From Gelidibacter japonicus (GTDB taxonomy: Bacteria > Bacteroidota > Bacteroidia > Flavobacteriales > Flavobacteriaceae): a stretch of 64,000 bases of DNA. How positions within the stretch are numbered: the stretch's first letter is position 1; every line of letters starts with the position of its first letter. Under the pieces are notes generated by a model. That model saw only the letters and a list, made by a program, of their open reading frames with translations. It was not told where the DNA came from and did no database searches. The position numbers and the translations under genes were made by a program. Positions 52,088 to 61,604 of the stretch are shown here, in pieces. The DNA is taken from assembly GCF_010725055.1 (NCBI RefSeq), contig NZ_BJKB01000002.1, positions 248,001-312,000 on the forward strand, read 5' to 3'.

Positions 52088-53278
52088 TTAAGCTAAAACC
52101 GCTTGTACTTTATCAGCAGCTTCCTGGAATTCTGTCGCGCTCAAAACGTCCAATCCTGAATCGTCAAGCAATTGTTTGGCGATATCAGCATTTGTTCCTT
52201 GTAAACGTACAATAATTGGCACGTTGATATTTCCCATATTTTTGTAGGCATCAATCACCCCCTGTGCAACTCTGTCACAGCGTACAATACCTCCAAAAAT
52301 ATTAATCAAGATTGCTTTTACATTGGGATCTTTTAAGATAATTCTAAATGCAGCTTCAACTCGAGCAGCATCTGCAGTACCACCTACATCCAGAAAGTTG
52401 GCTGGTTCTCCGCCTGCTTGTTTGATCAAATCCATAGTTGCCATGGCCAGGCCTGCACCGTTAACCATACAGCCAACGTTACCATCTAAATCCACATAGT
52501 TTAAACCTAAGGCACCCGCTTCAACTTCGATAGCATTTTCTTCACGTAAATCACGTAAATCCAAATAATCCTTATGTCTGTATAAGGCGTTGTCATCAAT
52601 AGTAACCTTTGCGTCTACAGCAATGATTTTATCATCACTCGTTTTCAATACAGGATTGATTTCAAATAATGATGAATCAGATTTATCATATGCCGTATAA
52701 AGATTGGTTATAAACTTGGTCATTTCTTTAAAGGCATTGCCTTCCAACCCAAGATTAAAAGCCACCCGTCTTGCCTGGAACGGTAAAATGCCTACTGCAG
52801 GATCAATTTCTTCCGTAAAAATTAAATGTGGTGTCTCTTCAGCAACCGTTTCAATATCCATACCTCCTTCTGTAGAGTACATGATCATATTACGTCCGGT
52901 ACCTCTATTTAACAAAACCGAAACATAAAATTCTTGAGTTTCACTTGCTCCTGGATAATAAACGTCCTCTGCTATCAAAACTTGATGCACCTTTTTCCCT
53001 TCTGCGGAAGTTTGCGGTGTTATCAATTGCATGCCGATGATTTTACCAGCAATTTCTTCAACTTCTTTTAGGTTTTTGGCCAATTTAACACCACCGCCTT
53101 TACCACGTCCACCTGCATGGACCTGAGCTTTGATCACGTACCAGCTCGTTCCGGTTTCGGTGGTCAATTGTTTTGCTGCTGCAACAGCTTCGTTGGCGTT
53201 TTTTGCGACAATACCACGTTGGATACGTACTCCAAAACTGCTTAAAATATCTTTTCCTTGATACTCGTGTAAATTCAT
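52088..53278 (-). CDS. sucC: Succinate-CoA ligase (ADP-forming) subunit beta
   Basis: SucC with SucD converts succinyl-CoA to succinate with ATP or GTP formation in the TCA cycle. The 396-residue protein has the ATP-grasp start [12 protein letters not shown], the nucleotide-binding [18 protein letters not shown], the [10 protein letters not shown] region, and the phosphate/CoA-side motifs [17 protein letters not shown] and [19 protein letters not shown], then [16 protein letters not shown]. sucD is not adjacent in the window, unlike in many bacteria, which is normal in flavobacteria. The gene is monocistronic with a strong terminator. Confidence 0.97.
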   Translation of the reverse strand: MNLHEYQGKDILSSFGVRIQRGIVAKNANEAVAAAKQLTTETGTSWYVIKAQVHAGGRGKGGGVKLAKNLKEVEEIAGKIIGMQLITPQTSAEGKKVHQVLIAEDVYYPGASETQEFYVSVLLNRGTGRNMIMYSTEGGMDIETVAEETPHLIFTEEIDPAVGILPFQARRVAFNLGLEGNAFKEMTKFITNLYTAYDKSDSSLFEINPVLKTSDDKIIAVDAKVTIDDNALYRHKDYLDLRDLREENAIEVEAGALGLNYVDLDGNVGCMVNGAGLAMATMDLIKQAGGEPANFLDVGGTADAARVEAAFRIILKDPNVKAILINIFGGIVRCDRVAQGVIDAYKNMGNINVPIIVRLQGTNADIAKQLLDDSGLDVLSATEFQEAADKVQAVLA

Positions 53279-53539
53279 CTTTAAATGTTTATTTTGTCAT
53301 TTCCTCAATCCCAATAGGTATCACGAGGAATATTTTAAAATTGTCTTTAATTTCTTTCAAATATCCAAGAAATTAATGGCCACAAAAGTAATCAACATAA
53401 ATCTTTTAACCAATAAATTTGAGTATTGTTTGCGATGATTGAATTCATTTTATAAGAAGTTGTGTCACTTTTGAGTATTTCTTTAGCTTGAATAAAAAAA
53501 AGGATTTAGCTTTACCGCGATTATAATTTAAATTTAAAA

Positions 53540-54748
53540 ATGGAACAAAAAACCTTACTTCAGATTGCAAAAGACTTTGACAGTCCAGTTTACGTTTATG
53601 ATACAGAAAAAATAGCAGCGCAATATAAACGCTTAACGGCTGCATTTAATAAGGTTAAAAATTTAAAAATAAAATATGCTGTTAAGGCCTTATCCAATAT
53701 ATCTGTACTAAAATTCATGAAAACCTTAGGGTCTGGCTTGGATACGGTATCTATTCAGGAAGTCCAATTAGGTTTGACAGCTGGATTTTCTCCAGATCAA
53801 ATTATCTACACACCCAACGGCGTTTCTCTTGAAGAAATTGAAATGGCGGCAAAACTTGGAGTTCAGATCAATATCGATAACCTCTCCATTTTAGAGCAAT
53901 TTGGGACCCGATATCCGAAAACACCTGTTTGTATCAGAATCAATCCCCATGTGATGGCTGGTGGCAACACCAATATCTCCGTGGGACATATTGATAGCAA
54001 GTTTGGGATTTCAATCCACCAAATTCCGCACCTATTGCGAATTATAGAAAACACAAGAATGAATATCAACGGCATTCACATGCACACCGGAAGTGATATT
54101 CTGGATATTGATGTCTTTCTTCATGCCAGCGAAATCTTATTTGACACCGCTTTAAATTTTAAGGATTTAGAATTCATTGATTTTGGATCAGGATTTAAGG
54201 TACCTTATAAAGAAGGCGACATAGAAACCAATATTGAAGAATTGGGTCAAAAATTAACGGCACGTTTTAACAGTTTTTGTAAAAAATATGGAAGGGAATT
54301 AACACTGACTTTTGAACCTGGAAAATTTTTAGTGAGTGAAGCGGGGGTTTTTCTAACAAAGGTCAACGTAGTTAAACAGACCACCTCTACCGTGTTTGCA
54401 CAAGTTGACTCTGGTTTCAATCATTTAATAAGACCAATGTTTTACGGGTCAAAGCACGAAATTATCAATATCTCCAATCCTACTGGCCGTGAGCGTTTTT
54501 ACTCGGTGGTAGGTTATATTTGTGAAACTGATACATTTGCCAATAACATCCGAATTAACGAAATTAGTGAAGGCGATATCCTTTGTTTTAAAAATGCAGG
54601 CGCCTATTGTTTTAGCATGGCCAGCAATTACAACTCCCGCTATAAACCTGCGGAAGTACTTTGGCACAATAAGAAAGCACATTTGATCAGAAAACGTGAA
54701 ACTTTTGACGATATCCTAAGAAACCAAGTTGAGATTGATTTGAGTTAA
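53540..54748 (+). CDS. lysA: Diaminopimelate decarboxylase
   Basis: LysA removes CO2 from meso-diaminopimelate to make lysine. The 402-residue protein is a fold-type III PLP enzyme: the Schiff-base lysine is Lys49 in KIKYAVKALSN, the HMHTGSDI segment holds the second active-site His, DFGSGFKVPY binds phosphate, and the C-terminal half has EPGKFLVSEAG and CFKNAGAYCFSMASNYNSR. Residues needed for activity look intact. dapD of the same pathway is 30 kb away. It is followed 105 bases later by the AI-2E-type transporter, probably separately transcribed. Confidence 0.95.
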   Translation: MEQKTLLQIAKDFDSPVYVYDTEKIAAQYKRLTAAFNKVKNLKIKYAVKALSNISVLKFMKTLGSGLDTVSIQEVQLGLTAGFSPDQIIYTPNGVSLEEIEMAAKLGVQINIDNLSILEQFGTRYPKTPVCIRINPHVMAGGNTNISVGHIDSKFGISIHQIPHLLRIIENTRMNINGIHMHTGSDILDIDVFLHASEILFDTALNFKDLEFIDFGSGFKVPYKEGDIETNIEELGQKLTARFNSFCKKYGRELTLTFEPGKFLVSEAGVFLTKVNVVKQTTSTVFAQVDSGFNHLIRPMFYGSKHEIINISNPTGRERFYSVVGYICETDTFANNIRINEISEGDILCFKNAGAYCFSMASNYNSRYKPAEVLWHNKKAHLIRKRETFDDILRNQVEIDLS

Positions 54749-54853
54749 AAAATTTTCTATCTGCGATTTGTTTTCCCGGCGGAATAGCAGAAACTTGCTG
54801 TATATATAAATGAAAGATATCGCAATCGGCATTCTCAATATAAACAACTCACA

Positions 54854-55897
54854 ATGAACCAAATACCCGTTAAATTAATCCGTCAAATTTTTGTAATACT
54901 TCTCATTCTATTCATGGGAAGCCTGATATTTCGGGAAATGTTGCCATATCTTACGGGGGTTCTTGGAGCTATAACCATTTATATTCTTTTCAAAAAATGG
55001 ATGGCGTATTTGGTCAAAACCAAAAAGTGGAACGCATCTTTGGCCGCCTTTCTTATCATGTTTTTATCTTTTATCGGGATCCTTGTTCCTCTCACAGGTA
55101 TTATATGGATGTTGAGCAATAAAATTGGGAGAGCGGCAAATAATAGTGCACAAGTAGTGACCGCTTTTAAACATCAGTTGAGCATTGTTCAAGATTATAT
55201 GGGCTTTGATATTGCTTCAAAAATTGATACTACAGCCATAACTGGATGGGTGTCCACAAATTTACAAAACGTGGTAGGTGGAACTTTTAATGCCTTCATC
55301 GCCATTGGCCTGATGTATTTCATGCTCTATTATATGTTGACCAACCGAAGGGAATTGCGTGAATCCTTAACAGAATATATTCCTTTAGATAAGGACAATC
55401 TAAAAGAAATAGGTCTAGAAGTCCAAGCCATGGTGCGATCCAATGCCATCGGAATCCCACTAGTTGCCTTGGCCCAAGGTATAATTGCCCTTATTGGCTT
55501 TTTGATTTTTGGTGTTCAAGAGCCATTTTTCTGGTTTATAATTGTTACTATTGGTTCTATGATTCCTTTTGTAGGAACGCTTGTTGGTATATTACCGGTG
55601 TTTTTAATTAGTCTTTCATCAGGTGAAACTTTTCAAGCTTGGGGTATTTTAATATATGGGTTCGTTGTGGTAGGTTCTACTGACAATATTATCCGGCTAT
55701 ATGTGCTCAAAAAGTTAGATGATGTCCATCCACTGATTACTTTGATTGGAGTTATTGTCGGTGTTCCTATTTTTGGCTTTATCGGATTGATTTTTGGACC
55801 CTTATTGATCAGTCTGTTTATGGCTTTGGTAAGCATCTACAGACGAGAGTACGGAAAACCGGAAACAGATACGGATACAGAAACAAAAACTCTTTAA
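54854..55897 (+). CDS. AI-2E family transporter (YdiK/PerM-like permease)
   Basis: The 347-residue protein has about eight membrane segments. Conserved family features are GVLGAITIYILFKKWM near residue 35, VVGGTFNAFIAIGLMYFMLYYML, the VPLVALAQGIIALIGFLIFGVQEPFFW stretch and GVIVGVPIFGFIGLIFGPLLISL near the end. Family members include putative transporters of autoinducer-2 (TqsA), Na+/H+ antiporters and permeases; the substrate cannot be inferred. The C-terminus ends in a Thr/Asp-rich tail (ETDTDTETKTL). Confidence 0.88.
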   Translation: MNQIPVKLIRQIFVILLILFMGSLIFREMLPYLTGVLGAITIYILFKKWMAYLVKTKKWNASLAAFLIMFLSFIGILVPLTGIIWMLSNKIGRAANNSAQVVTAFKHQLSIVQDYMGFDIASKIDTTAITGWVSTNLQNVVGGTFNAFIAIGLMYFMLYYMLTNRRELRESLTEYIPLDKDNLKEIGLEVQAMVRSNAIGIPLVALAQGIIALIGFLIFGVQEPFFWFIIVTIGSMIPFVGTLVGILPVFLISLSSGETFQAWGILIYGFVVVGSTDNIIRLYVLKKLDDVHPLITLIGVIVGVPIFGFIGLIFGPLLISLFMALVSIYRREYGKPETDTDTETKTL

Positions 55898-56012
55898 ATG
55901 GTTTTAAAAGCCTCATAAAATCATCGATTTTTAATTCTCTTAAAAAAAAAATCACTAAATTTAGCATATCGATTTTCCTCAGGTCTTTATATAGCATCCT
56001 ACAAAGACTTAT

Positions 56013-57932
56013 ATGTTAAAACCTGTTATTGTTTTCATTACACTTTTCTTGAGTGCAGCGTTCTGCTTCTCTCAAAACAAAGCGCTCGACAGTCTGTCAC
56101 AATTATTAGAAAAAGAAAAAAACAATCCCATAAAATTACAATTGCTCAATGAGATGGTTGATTTGGCTTTCCAATTTGACATGAAATTAGCAAAGACATA
56201 CGCCAAACAAGGTGTTCTATTGGCCATCCAAACAAATGACAACGTGTGGCAACCCCAGTTTTACGAAATGCAGGGAAGGATGCACGCCAATCTCTTGGAA
56301 TTGGATTCGGCATCCAGCAATTTCGACAAGGCCTTAAAAGGTTATACAGCAATAGACAATAAAAAAGGCCAAGCCACTACACTTTTTAAAATTGGATGGG
56401 TCCATAAACGCAGAGGCGAAATAGAACTCGCGCTCAAAGCAGATCTTGATGCATTAAAGCTCATGGAATCCATAGACGATAAATTGGGGATTGCCGGAGC
56501 CTACTCGAGAATTTCAGAGGATTTAAACAAACAGGGAAGGCATAACGAAGCTCTTGCATACGCACTCAGAACAATTGAGCTCTCTAAGAAGAATAAATTT
56601 AATGAAGAATTGGTTTACGCCTATACCTCAGCTGGAGACACTTATATGGCCATGGGCAATTTCAAAGCCTCCTATGATTATTTTGACCAAGCACTTACCC
56701 TGGCAAAATCACTTGGCTTTTCAATTTATGACATCATCAATTTCACCAATAATCGCGCGAATGCCCTGAAGCGAATGGGCAACTATGAAGAAGCTTTAAA
56801 GGAGTATAAAAGTGCATATGCCAAGGCAGAAGAAGTCAATTACGAAAATGCCATGTATGTGATAATAGCGAATTTGGGCGAAGTGAATCTGCTTTTGGGC
56901 AATTACGAAGACGCCTTAACATATCAGTTAAAAACCGTAGCCTTACAAGAAGCCGAAGGTGACGTCTCCAATTTGACCGAAAACTATGGACACGTGAGCA
57001 GTATTTATGAAAAACTGGGCAATTATCCGCGAGCATTGGAATTTGAGAGAAAAGCACGTGCCATGAGAGATAGCACTGCTAAAATGGAAAGTGACAAAAC
57101 TATGTCAACCCTACTCACCCAGTTTGAAACGGAAAAAAAAGACGCCACCATCGAACTGCAGAACGCTACTATCAACCAACAGAAAAAAACCAAAGTTTTA
57201 TATATTATTCTTTCCTCATTACTGACTTTTATTCTTTTTGGGTTATTCTATTACTACAAAAAACGCCAAAAAAAGAATCAAAAGTTGCAGCAATTAAATT
57301 TGGAATTGGACACTAAAAACAAACAAAACGAACTTTTGATCAAAGAAATCCACCATCGGGTCAAAAACAACCTCGAACTTGTCAAAAGTCTATTGGCCCT
57401 TCAATCGGAACAGCTTGAAGATTCAAAAACCAAGGAAGCAATGATCGCCAGTCAAAACCGTGTTCAGTCTATGGGAATCATCCATCAGAAATTATATCAA
57501 GGTGAAAATTTGAAGAGCATTGAAATGAAAGATTATTTTTTGAATCTCAGTGAAGGTATTTTAGACTCTTTTAACGCTGAAGATAAAGTGAAAATAGAAT
57601 GTGCGATGGATCGTTTAAAATTGGATGTCGACACCGCCGTCCCAATTGGATTGATCGTAAACGAATTGCTCACAAATGCTCTGAAATACGCCTTTCCAGA
57701 GAATGGTAAAGGAAACATACTAATTAGTCTATCGCAATCATCTCCAGAGACATTGACCTTAAAGGTAGCAGATAATGGCATTGGTAAACGTGTAGCATCA
57801 TCTGCAAAAGGAACCGGTTTTGGAACCCAACTGATTCAGTTGCTGACCCAACAATTGGAAGGAAATATGATCGAAGAATATGATAATGGCACCTCAATTT
57901 TGTTTCAATTTAAAACTAAACCCGCCGCATAA
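56013..57932 (+). CDS. TPR sensor histidine kinase (HisKA_2/HWE-like)
   Basis: The 639-residue protein has a signal peptide (FITLFLSAAFCFSQ), then about six TPR repeats in the periplasm (for example ATTLFKIGWVHKRRGEIELALKADLDALKLM). One membrane helix follows (about 394-414). The cytoplasmic kinase has a HisKA_2-type dimerisation domain with HHRVKNNLELVKSLL, phosphoacceptor His448, and an ATP-binding domain with NELLTNALKYAFP and DNGIG. TPR-type sensors are common in Bacteroidota. The stop codon overlaps the next ATG by one base, so the cognate regulator is translated with it. Confidence 0.92.
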   Translation: MLKPVIVFITLFLSAAFCFSQNKALDSLSQLLEKEKNNPIKLQLLNEMVDLAFQFDMKLAKTYAKQGVLLAIQTNDNVWQPQFYEMQGRMHANLLELDSASSNFDKALKGYTAIDNKKGQATTLFKIGWVHKRRGEIELALKADLDALKLMESIDDKLGIAGAYSRISEDLNKQGRHNEALAYALRTIELSKKNKFNEELVYAYTSAGDTYMAMGNFKASYDYFDQALTLAKSLGFSIYDIINFTNNRANALKRMGNYEEALKEYKSAYAKAEEVNYENAMYVIIANLGEVNLLLGNYEDALTYQLKTVALQEAEGDVSNLTENYGHVSSIYEKLGNYPRALEFERKARAMRDSTAKMESDKTMSTLLTQFETEKKDATIELQNATINQQKKTKVLYIILSSLLTFILFGLFYYYKKRQKKNQKLQQLNLELDTKNKQNELLIKEIHHRVKNNLELVKSLLALQSEQLEDSKTKEAMIASQNRVQSMGIIHQKLYQGENLKSIEMKDYFLNLSEGILDSFNAEDKVKIECAMDRLKLDVDTAVPIGLIVNELLTNALKYAFPENGKGNILISLSQSSPETLTLKVADNGIGKRVASSAKGTGFGTQLIQLLTQQLEGNMIEEYDNGTSILFQFKTKPAA

Positions 57933-58675
57933 TGGGACAACAAGTAAAGATATTGATTGTAGAAGATGAAATGGTCATTGCCTCCAATATCTCAATTCAA
58001 CTTAACGCGTTGGGCTATGAAGTTACTGGAATTATTCCCAGAGGAGATGAAGCATTAAAGAGTATCAAACACAACCAACCAGATATCGTGCTGATGGATA
58101 TCTCACTTAAGGGAGATATCGATGGTATCGACACGGTAAAGATGATGCAAAACGATTACGACATTCCAGTCATTTATCTCACGGCGAATGCAGATGACGT
58201 AAACTTTAATCGAGCAAAGACTACCCATCCCTATGCCTTTATCTCAAAACCTTTCAAAAAATTAGATCTTCAAAGAGCAATTGAATTAACCATTAGCCAA
58301 GTTCACTGTCGAGAGGACACCGAAAGCAATGCCACGATGGCCAATACCGCCCCGTTTATTTTAAGTGACTGTATTTTTGTACGACATCATGAGAAAATGG
58401 TCAAAGTCGATATTAAAGACATCTTATATATTGAGGCCGAACGCAATTATTGTCGCATTTATTCAAAAGACAAGGAATATCTTTTGGTCATGACGCTTAA
58501 AGACATGGATGAAAAATTGCCGCAACGTCATTTCATAAGAGTCCATCGCTCCTTCATCGTCAATCTTTCCCAAATTGATGAAGTGGCCACCAGCCATATC
58601 GTGATTGCCAGAAAAGCCATTCCCGTAAGCAAAGCCTTAAAAGAGGAATTGCTGAACAGATTGCACACCATATAG
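57932..58675 (+). CDS. LytTR-family response regulator
   Basis: The 247-residue protein has a receiver domain (KILIVEDEMVIASN with the acidic pair, Asp56 in LMDISLKGD as phosphorylation site, then YLTANADD and FISKPFKK) and a C-terminal LytTR DNA-binding domain (about 145-245: ILYIEAERNYCRIYSKDKEYL, RHFIRVHRSFIVNLSQID). LytTR regulators bind direct repeats upstream of target genes. It is cotranslated with the TPR histidine kinase. The downstream cluster of secreted proteins begins 168 bases later and is a natural candidate target. Confidence 0.94.
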   Translation: MGQQVKILIVEDEMVIASNISIQLNALGYEVTGIIPRGDEALKSIKHNQPDIVLMDISLKGDIDGIDTVKMMQNDYDIPVIYLTANADDVNFNRAKTTHPYAFISKPFKKLDLQRAIELTISQVHCREDTESNATMANTAPFILSDCIFVRHHEKMVKVDIKDILYIEAERNYCRIYSKDKEYLLVMTLKDMDEKLPQRHFIRVHRSFIVNLSQIDEVATSHIVIARKAIPVSKALKEELLNRLHTI

Positions 58676-58738
58676 TAACATCCTTCTTCTTTTCTCTTTA
58701 TATCTCCGATAAACCAATTAATTCCTTCGGACATAAAT

Positions 58739-58755
58739 TAGGACGTTTCGTCCTA
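58739..58755. promoter_or_regulatory. Perfect palindromic repeat downstream of the LytTR regulator
   Basis: TAGGACG-TTT-CGTCCTA lies 64 bases after the regulator stop and 88 bases before the next gene. It may be a terminator or a regulatory site; no T-run follows. Confidence 0.45.
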
Positions 58756-58842
58756 CATCGGTTTGTTTTCACTGTGATTATCAATTATTTAGTTACCATA
58801 TAATTTAGGATAACAACAATTAACCAAATAAATACAGTTACA

Positions 58843-59598
58843 ATGAAAACTTTTAAAACCACCATCGCATTGGCAATCCTGCTAATACTTTCTTCAACAA
58901 ATTCGAATTCTCAAAACCAATCCTTCTGGATCCATGCTGACCAAGTAAAACCCTCTAAACAAGCTATGTACGAACAAGTCACCAAAGACTTTATTGAAGC
59001 TTGTAAAAAACACGACCTGAAAGATTCTAATTGGTCAACAGCTCGCGTGGACGATGGCACCTATTTGAGCATTACACCAATTGCCAATATGGCCGATCTT
59101 GATAAAAACCCATTAGCACCTCTCATGGAAAAAATGGGAGAAGAAAAATTTAGGGATATCTTCAAACGATTTAATGAGTGTTATGACCAACATGGTGACT
59201 ATATAGTCCATTTGATTTCAGATCTATCCTATATGCCCAATGGATTGACACCTGATACACCCGGGCAGAACTACCGTAAATGGCATTTTCTTTATGTTAC
59301 ACCTAGTAATGTAGCAGCGCTTAGATCAAAAATAAAGGAGATAAAAAACCTGTACGAAAAGAAAGGCTCAAAGGAATATTTTAGAATTTATCGGAGTGGA
59401 TTTGGGACCATGGGAGATTATTTTCTTGCCACTGTTTCCGCAAAAGATGAACAATCGTATTCAATGACATCCGATCAAAACGATGTACTTCTGGGTGAAG
59501 AAGGTAAAAAATTATTCACAGAAATGTCAATGCTTTTAGACAGATACGAATTAAAAACTGGTGAAATGAAACCAGAGTTGAGTTATACCAACAATTAA
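58843..59598 (+). CDS. Secreted hypothetical protein, two dimeric-barrel-like halves
   Basis: The 251-residue protein has a signal peptide (TIALAILLILSSTNSNSQ). The mature part seems to be two related halves that look like ferredoxin-like alpha/beta barrel (ABM-type) domains: SFWIHADQVKPSKQAMYEQVTKDFIEACKK and later WHFLYVTPSNVAALRSKIKEIKNLYEKK. This is a fold guess from spacing of strands and helices, not a recognised family. It heads a set of exported proteins behind the kinase/regulator pair. Confidence 0.68.
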   Translation: MKTFKTTIALAILLILSSTNSNSQNQSFWIHADQVKPSKQAMYEQVTKDFIEACKKHDLKDSNWSTARVDDGTYLSITPIANMADLDKNPLAPLMEKMGEEKFRDIFKRFNECYDQHGDYIVHLISDLSYMPNGLTPDTPGQNYRKWHFLYVTPSNVAALRSKIKEIKNLYEKKGSKEYFRIYRSGFGTMGDYFLATVSAKDEQSYSMTSDQNDVLLGEEGKKLFTEMSMLLDRYELKTGEMKPELSYTNN

Positions 59599-59702
59599 AA
59601 AGCCAATCTCTAAATTTTGCCGAATTGTTATAGTACAAAGCTTTATAACCACATCAATGAATTTTTCAAATAATCATCAACAAAGTAAAAACAAAAAACG
59701 TC

Positions 59703-60206
59703 ATGGGTAAAAAACTAATAGTAATAGGACTTGCAATAGCCCTCTTCACGGCTTGCAACGAACAGGCCACACGCTATACACAAAACTCGCCAGAGATTGA
59801 AACGGTTAAAACAGCCATTAATAACTACAATAATAAAATGTACGATGCCAGTATTTATGCAGATACGTCCAAAACCTATTTCAATACGCGGGATGGATTT
59901 ATGTCTCCATCTGAAACTATGGCATATCACAAAGCAAATGATGCCAATTATTCCAGTAGAGGATTTAGGAACGAAGATCAGGAATATGAAATGGTAGTCA
60001 CCGATGACGGAGAAACTTGGGTAAACTGTTGGTTGGATTGGGAAGCTATCATGGCTGGGAACGGCGAAGAAGTAAAGATGCCTATTCATTTAACCTATAG
60101 GTTTGTAGAGGGTAAAATTGTCAGGGAATATGGGTACTGGGACCCAACAGCAGTAGTCATGAACCTTCAGGAAATAGAGGCAGCCAAGAATATACCAGCT
60201 GAATAA
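59703..60206 (+). CDS. Lipoprotein with NTF2-like (SnoaL-like) domain
   Basis: The 167-residue lipoprotein has a signal with lipobox FTAC (cleavage before the Cys near residue 18). The mature domain looks NTF2-like: ETVKTAINNYNNKMYDASIYAD, YEMVVTDDGETWVNCWLDWEAIM and MPIHLTYRFVEGKIVREYGYWD. NTF2-like folds bind small hydrophobic molecules or act as enzymes. The motif PIHLTYRF...Y-x-D/N is shared in form with the C-terminal half of the protein at 61605 (MPIHYIHDF...AYYN), suggesting kinship. No catalytic residue can be fixed. Confidence 0.75.
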   Translation: MGKKLIVIGLAIALFTACNEQATRYTQNSPEIETVKTAINNYNNKMYDASIYADTSKTYFNTRDGFMSPSETMAYHKANDANYSSRGFRNEDQEYEMVVTDDGETWVNCWLDWEAIMAGNGEEVKMPIHLTYRFVEGKIVREYGYWDPTAVVMNLQEIEAAKNIPAE

Positions 60207-60565
60207 AAGCCCTGACTACCAACATTTAAAGAGACCCCTCAAAAATCTGTAAGCTCAAAATATAAAGAGCTTCAAGAAGTTAAGAGTCCTTAAAGCAGGC
60301 AGAGCGGAATTGTGGAGATAGTTTATTGCAATTGTGTTTTTTAGGTTATTCGTTTTAGCGTTTTAATAGTTAGTCAACCTGACATAATTGCACCTGCCTG
60401 TATTTATTGGCTTAGCCTCACCGATTTCATTCCCATCGGAACGGGAATGCGAGTTTTTTTTATAAACAATCAACCAAAATTCCAGAGTCCTTCTTGATAG
60501 TTATTCGGACTCTAACAAAGTAAAGTATAACTAAAAGGAGACACCCGTTATCTCGGGTTATAAAT
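60207..60565. other. Intergenic stretch with two hairpins
   Basis: No gene is seen. CATTCCC/GGGAATG followed by eight T residues (60428-60462) is a good terminator. ACCCG/CGGGT (60543-60558) is a small hairpin right before the next gene start. Confidence 0.6.
60428..60462 (+). terminator. Rho-independent-type terminator before the epimerase gene
   Basis: A seven-base stem CATTCCC/GGGAATG with an eight-base loop is followed within four bases by a run of T. Confidence 0.65.
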
Positions 60566-61498
60566 ATGAAAAAAGTAGGCATAATTGGCGGATCTGGATT
60601 TATAGGGAGCCATATCACAAAACAGTTTTTGGAAAATGGTTTTCAGGCGATAGTTTCTGCAAGAGACATATCCAAACAAGAAAAGTATCAACACTTGATG
60701 GAACTGCCAGAATCCGACCATTTATACATCAGTGAGCTCCATGTGGAAAATAAAAAACAATTAAAGGAATTCGTCAAAGATTGTGATATTGTCATCCATG
60801 GGGGCACTCCGTTTCAACTGGACGTTGAGGACCCAAAGAAAGAGCTTTTTGATCCAACTATAGAGGGTACCGAAAATTTCTTAGAAGTTGTTTCTGAATC
60901 ACCATCCATCAAAAAAGTAGTGTTGATTGCTTCGGTTGCAGCATGGAATACGAACTTTCCTTTGCCAGCAGGCGGGAAATCAGCATCAGACCCCTTCAGT
61001 GAAAGTGACGCCCCATTTTTGAGTAAAGAAAGCCATCCTTATGCCCAAGCTAAATTCATAGCCAATCAACGAGTAAATGATTTTATTGCAGAGCATCCAA
61101 ATCTCGATATTGAAATTACAAGTGTATCGCCTGTAGCCGTGTTTGGGAAGTCGATGTCACAAAGAGATGATTCTACATCAACAGGACTTCAGTTTCTAAT
61201 CAAAAACCATCTTGCACCAAATCCGTTTGTACAAATGCTTTACGACACCAATGCAGAATTTGCGATTGTGGATGTTAGGGATGTAGCCGAAAGCATTTAT
61301 AAAGCCGCTACCATTTCAGGATTACACGGTAAAAATTATTTGCTCTCCAGTGAAACCTATTCAGTATCTGATGTGGCCTTGATGCTCAACGGTCTGTCCC
61401 CAAACAAACAACCAAAAATAATTTATCAAAACAACATGGCACAACGCGATCTGGGGATGACTTTCAAGCCCGTCAAGAGGACATTGGCAGAATTTTAA
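60566..61498 (+). CDS. NAD(P)-dependent epimerase/dehydratase (extended SDR)
   Basis: The 310-residue Rossmann protein starts KVGIIGGSGFIGSHITKQFLENG, with the GxxGxxG cofactor motif at residues 8-14. It keeps the SDR catalytic YxxxK in PYAQAKFIANQ and the preceding IASVAAWN Ser region. It lacks a signal peptide, so it is cytoplasmic, unlike its exported neighbours. The cofactor and substrate are unknown. A small hairpin lies eight bases before the start codon. Confidence 0.85.
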   Translation: MKKVGIIGGSGFIGSHITKQFLENGFQAIVSARDISKQEKYQHLMELPESDHLYISELHVENKKQLKEFVKDCDIVIHGGTPFQLDVEDPKKELFDPTIEGTENFLEVVSESPSIKKVVLIASVAAWNTNFPLPAGGKSASDPFSESDAPFLSKESHPYAQAKFIANQRVNDFIAEHPNLDIEITSVSPVAVFGKSMSQRDDSTSTGLQFLIKNHLAPNPFVQMLYDTNAEFAIVDVRDVAESIYKAATISGLHGKNYLLSSETYSVSDVALMLNGLSPNKQPKIIYQNNMAQRDLGMTFKPVKRTLAEF

Positions 61499-61604
61499 AA
61501 AATCAACGAAAACCTGTTCGGTTGAAACAAATGGATCTAAAAAATCAAATATTAAAATGCAATACTAACCCGTTCGTCAATGCCGAACACAAAAATCAAA
61601 AATC

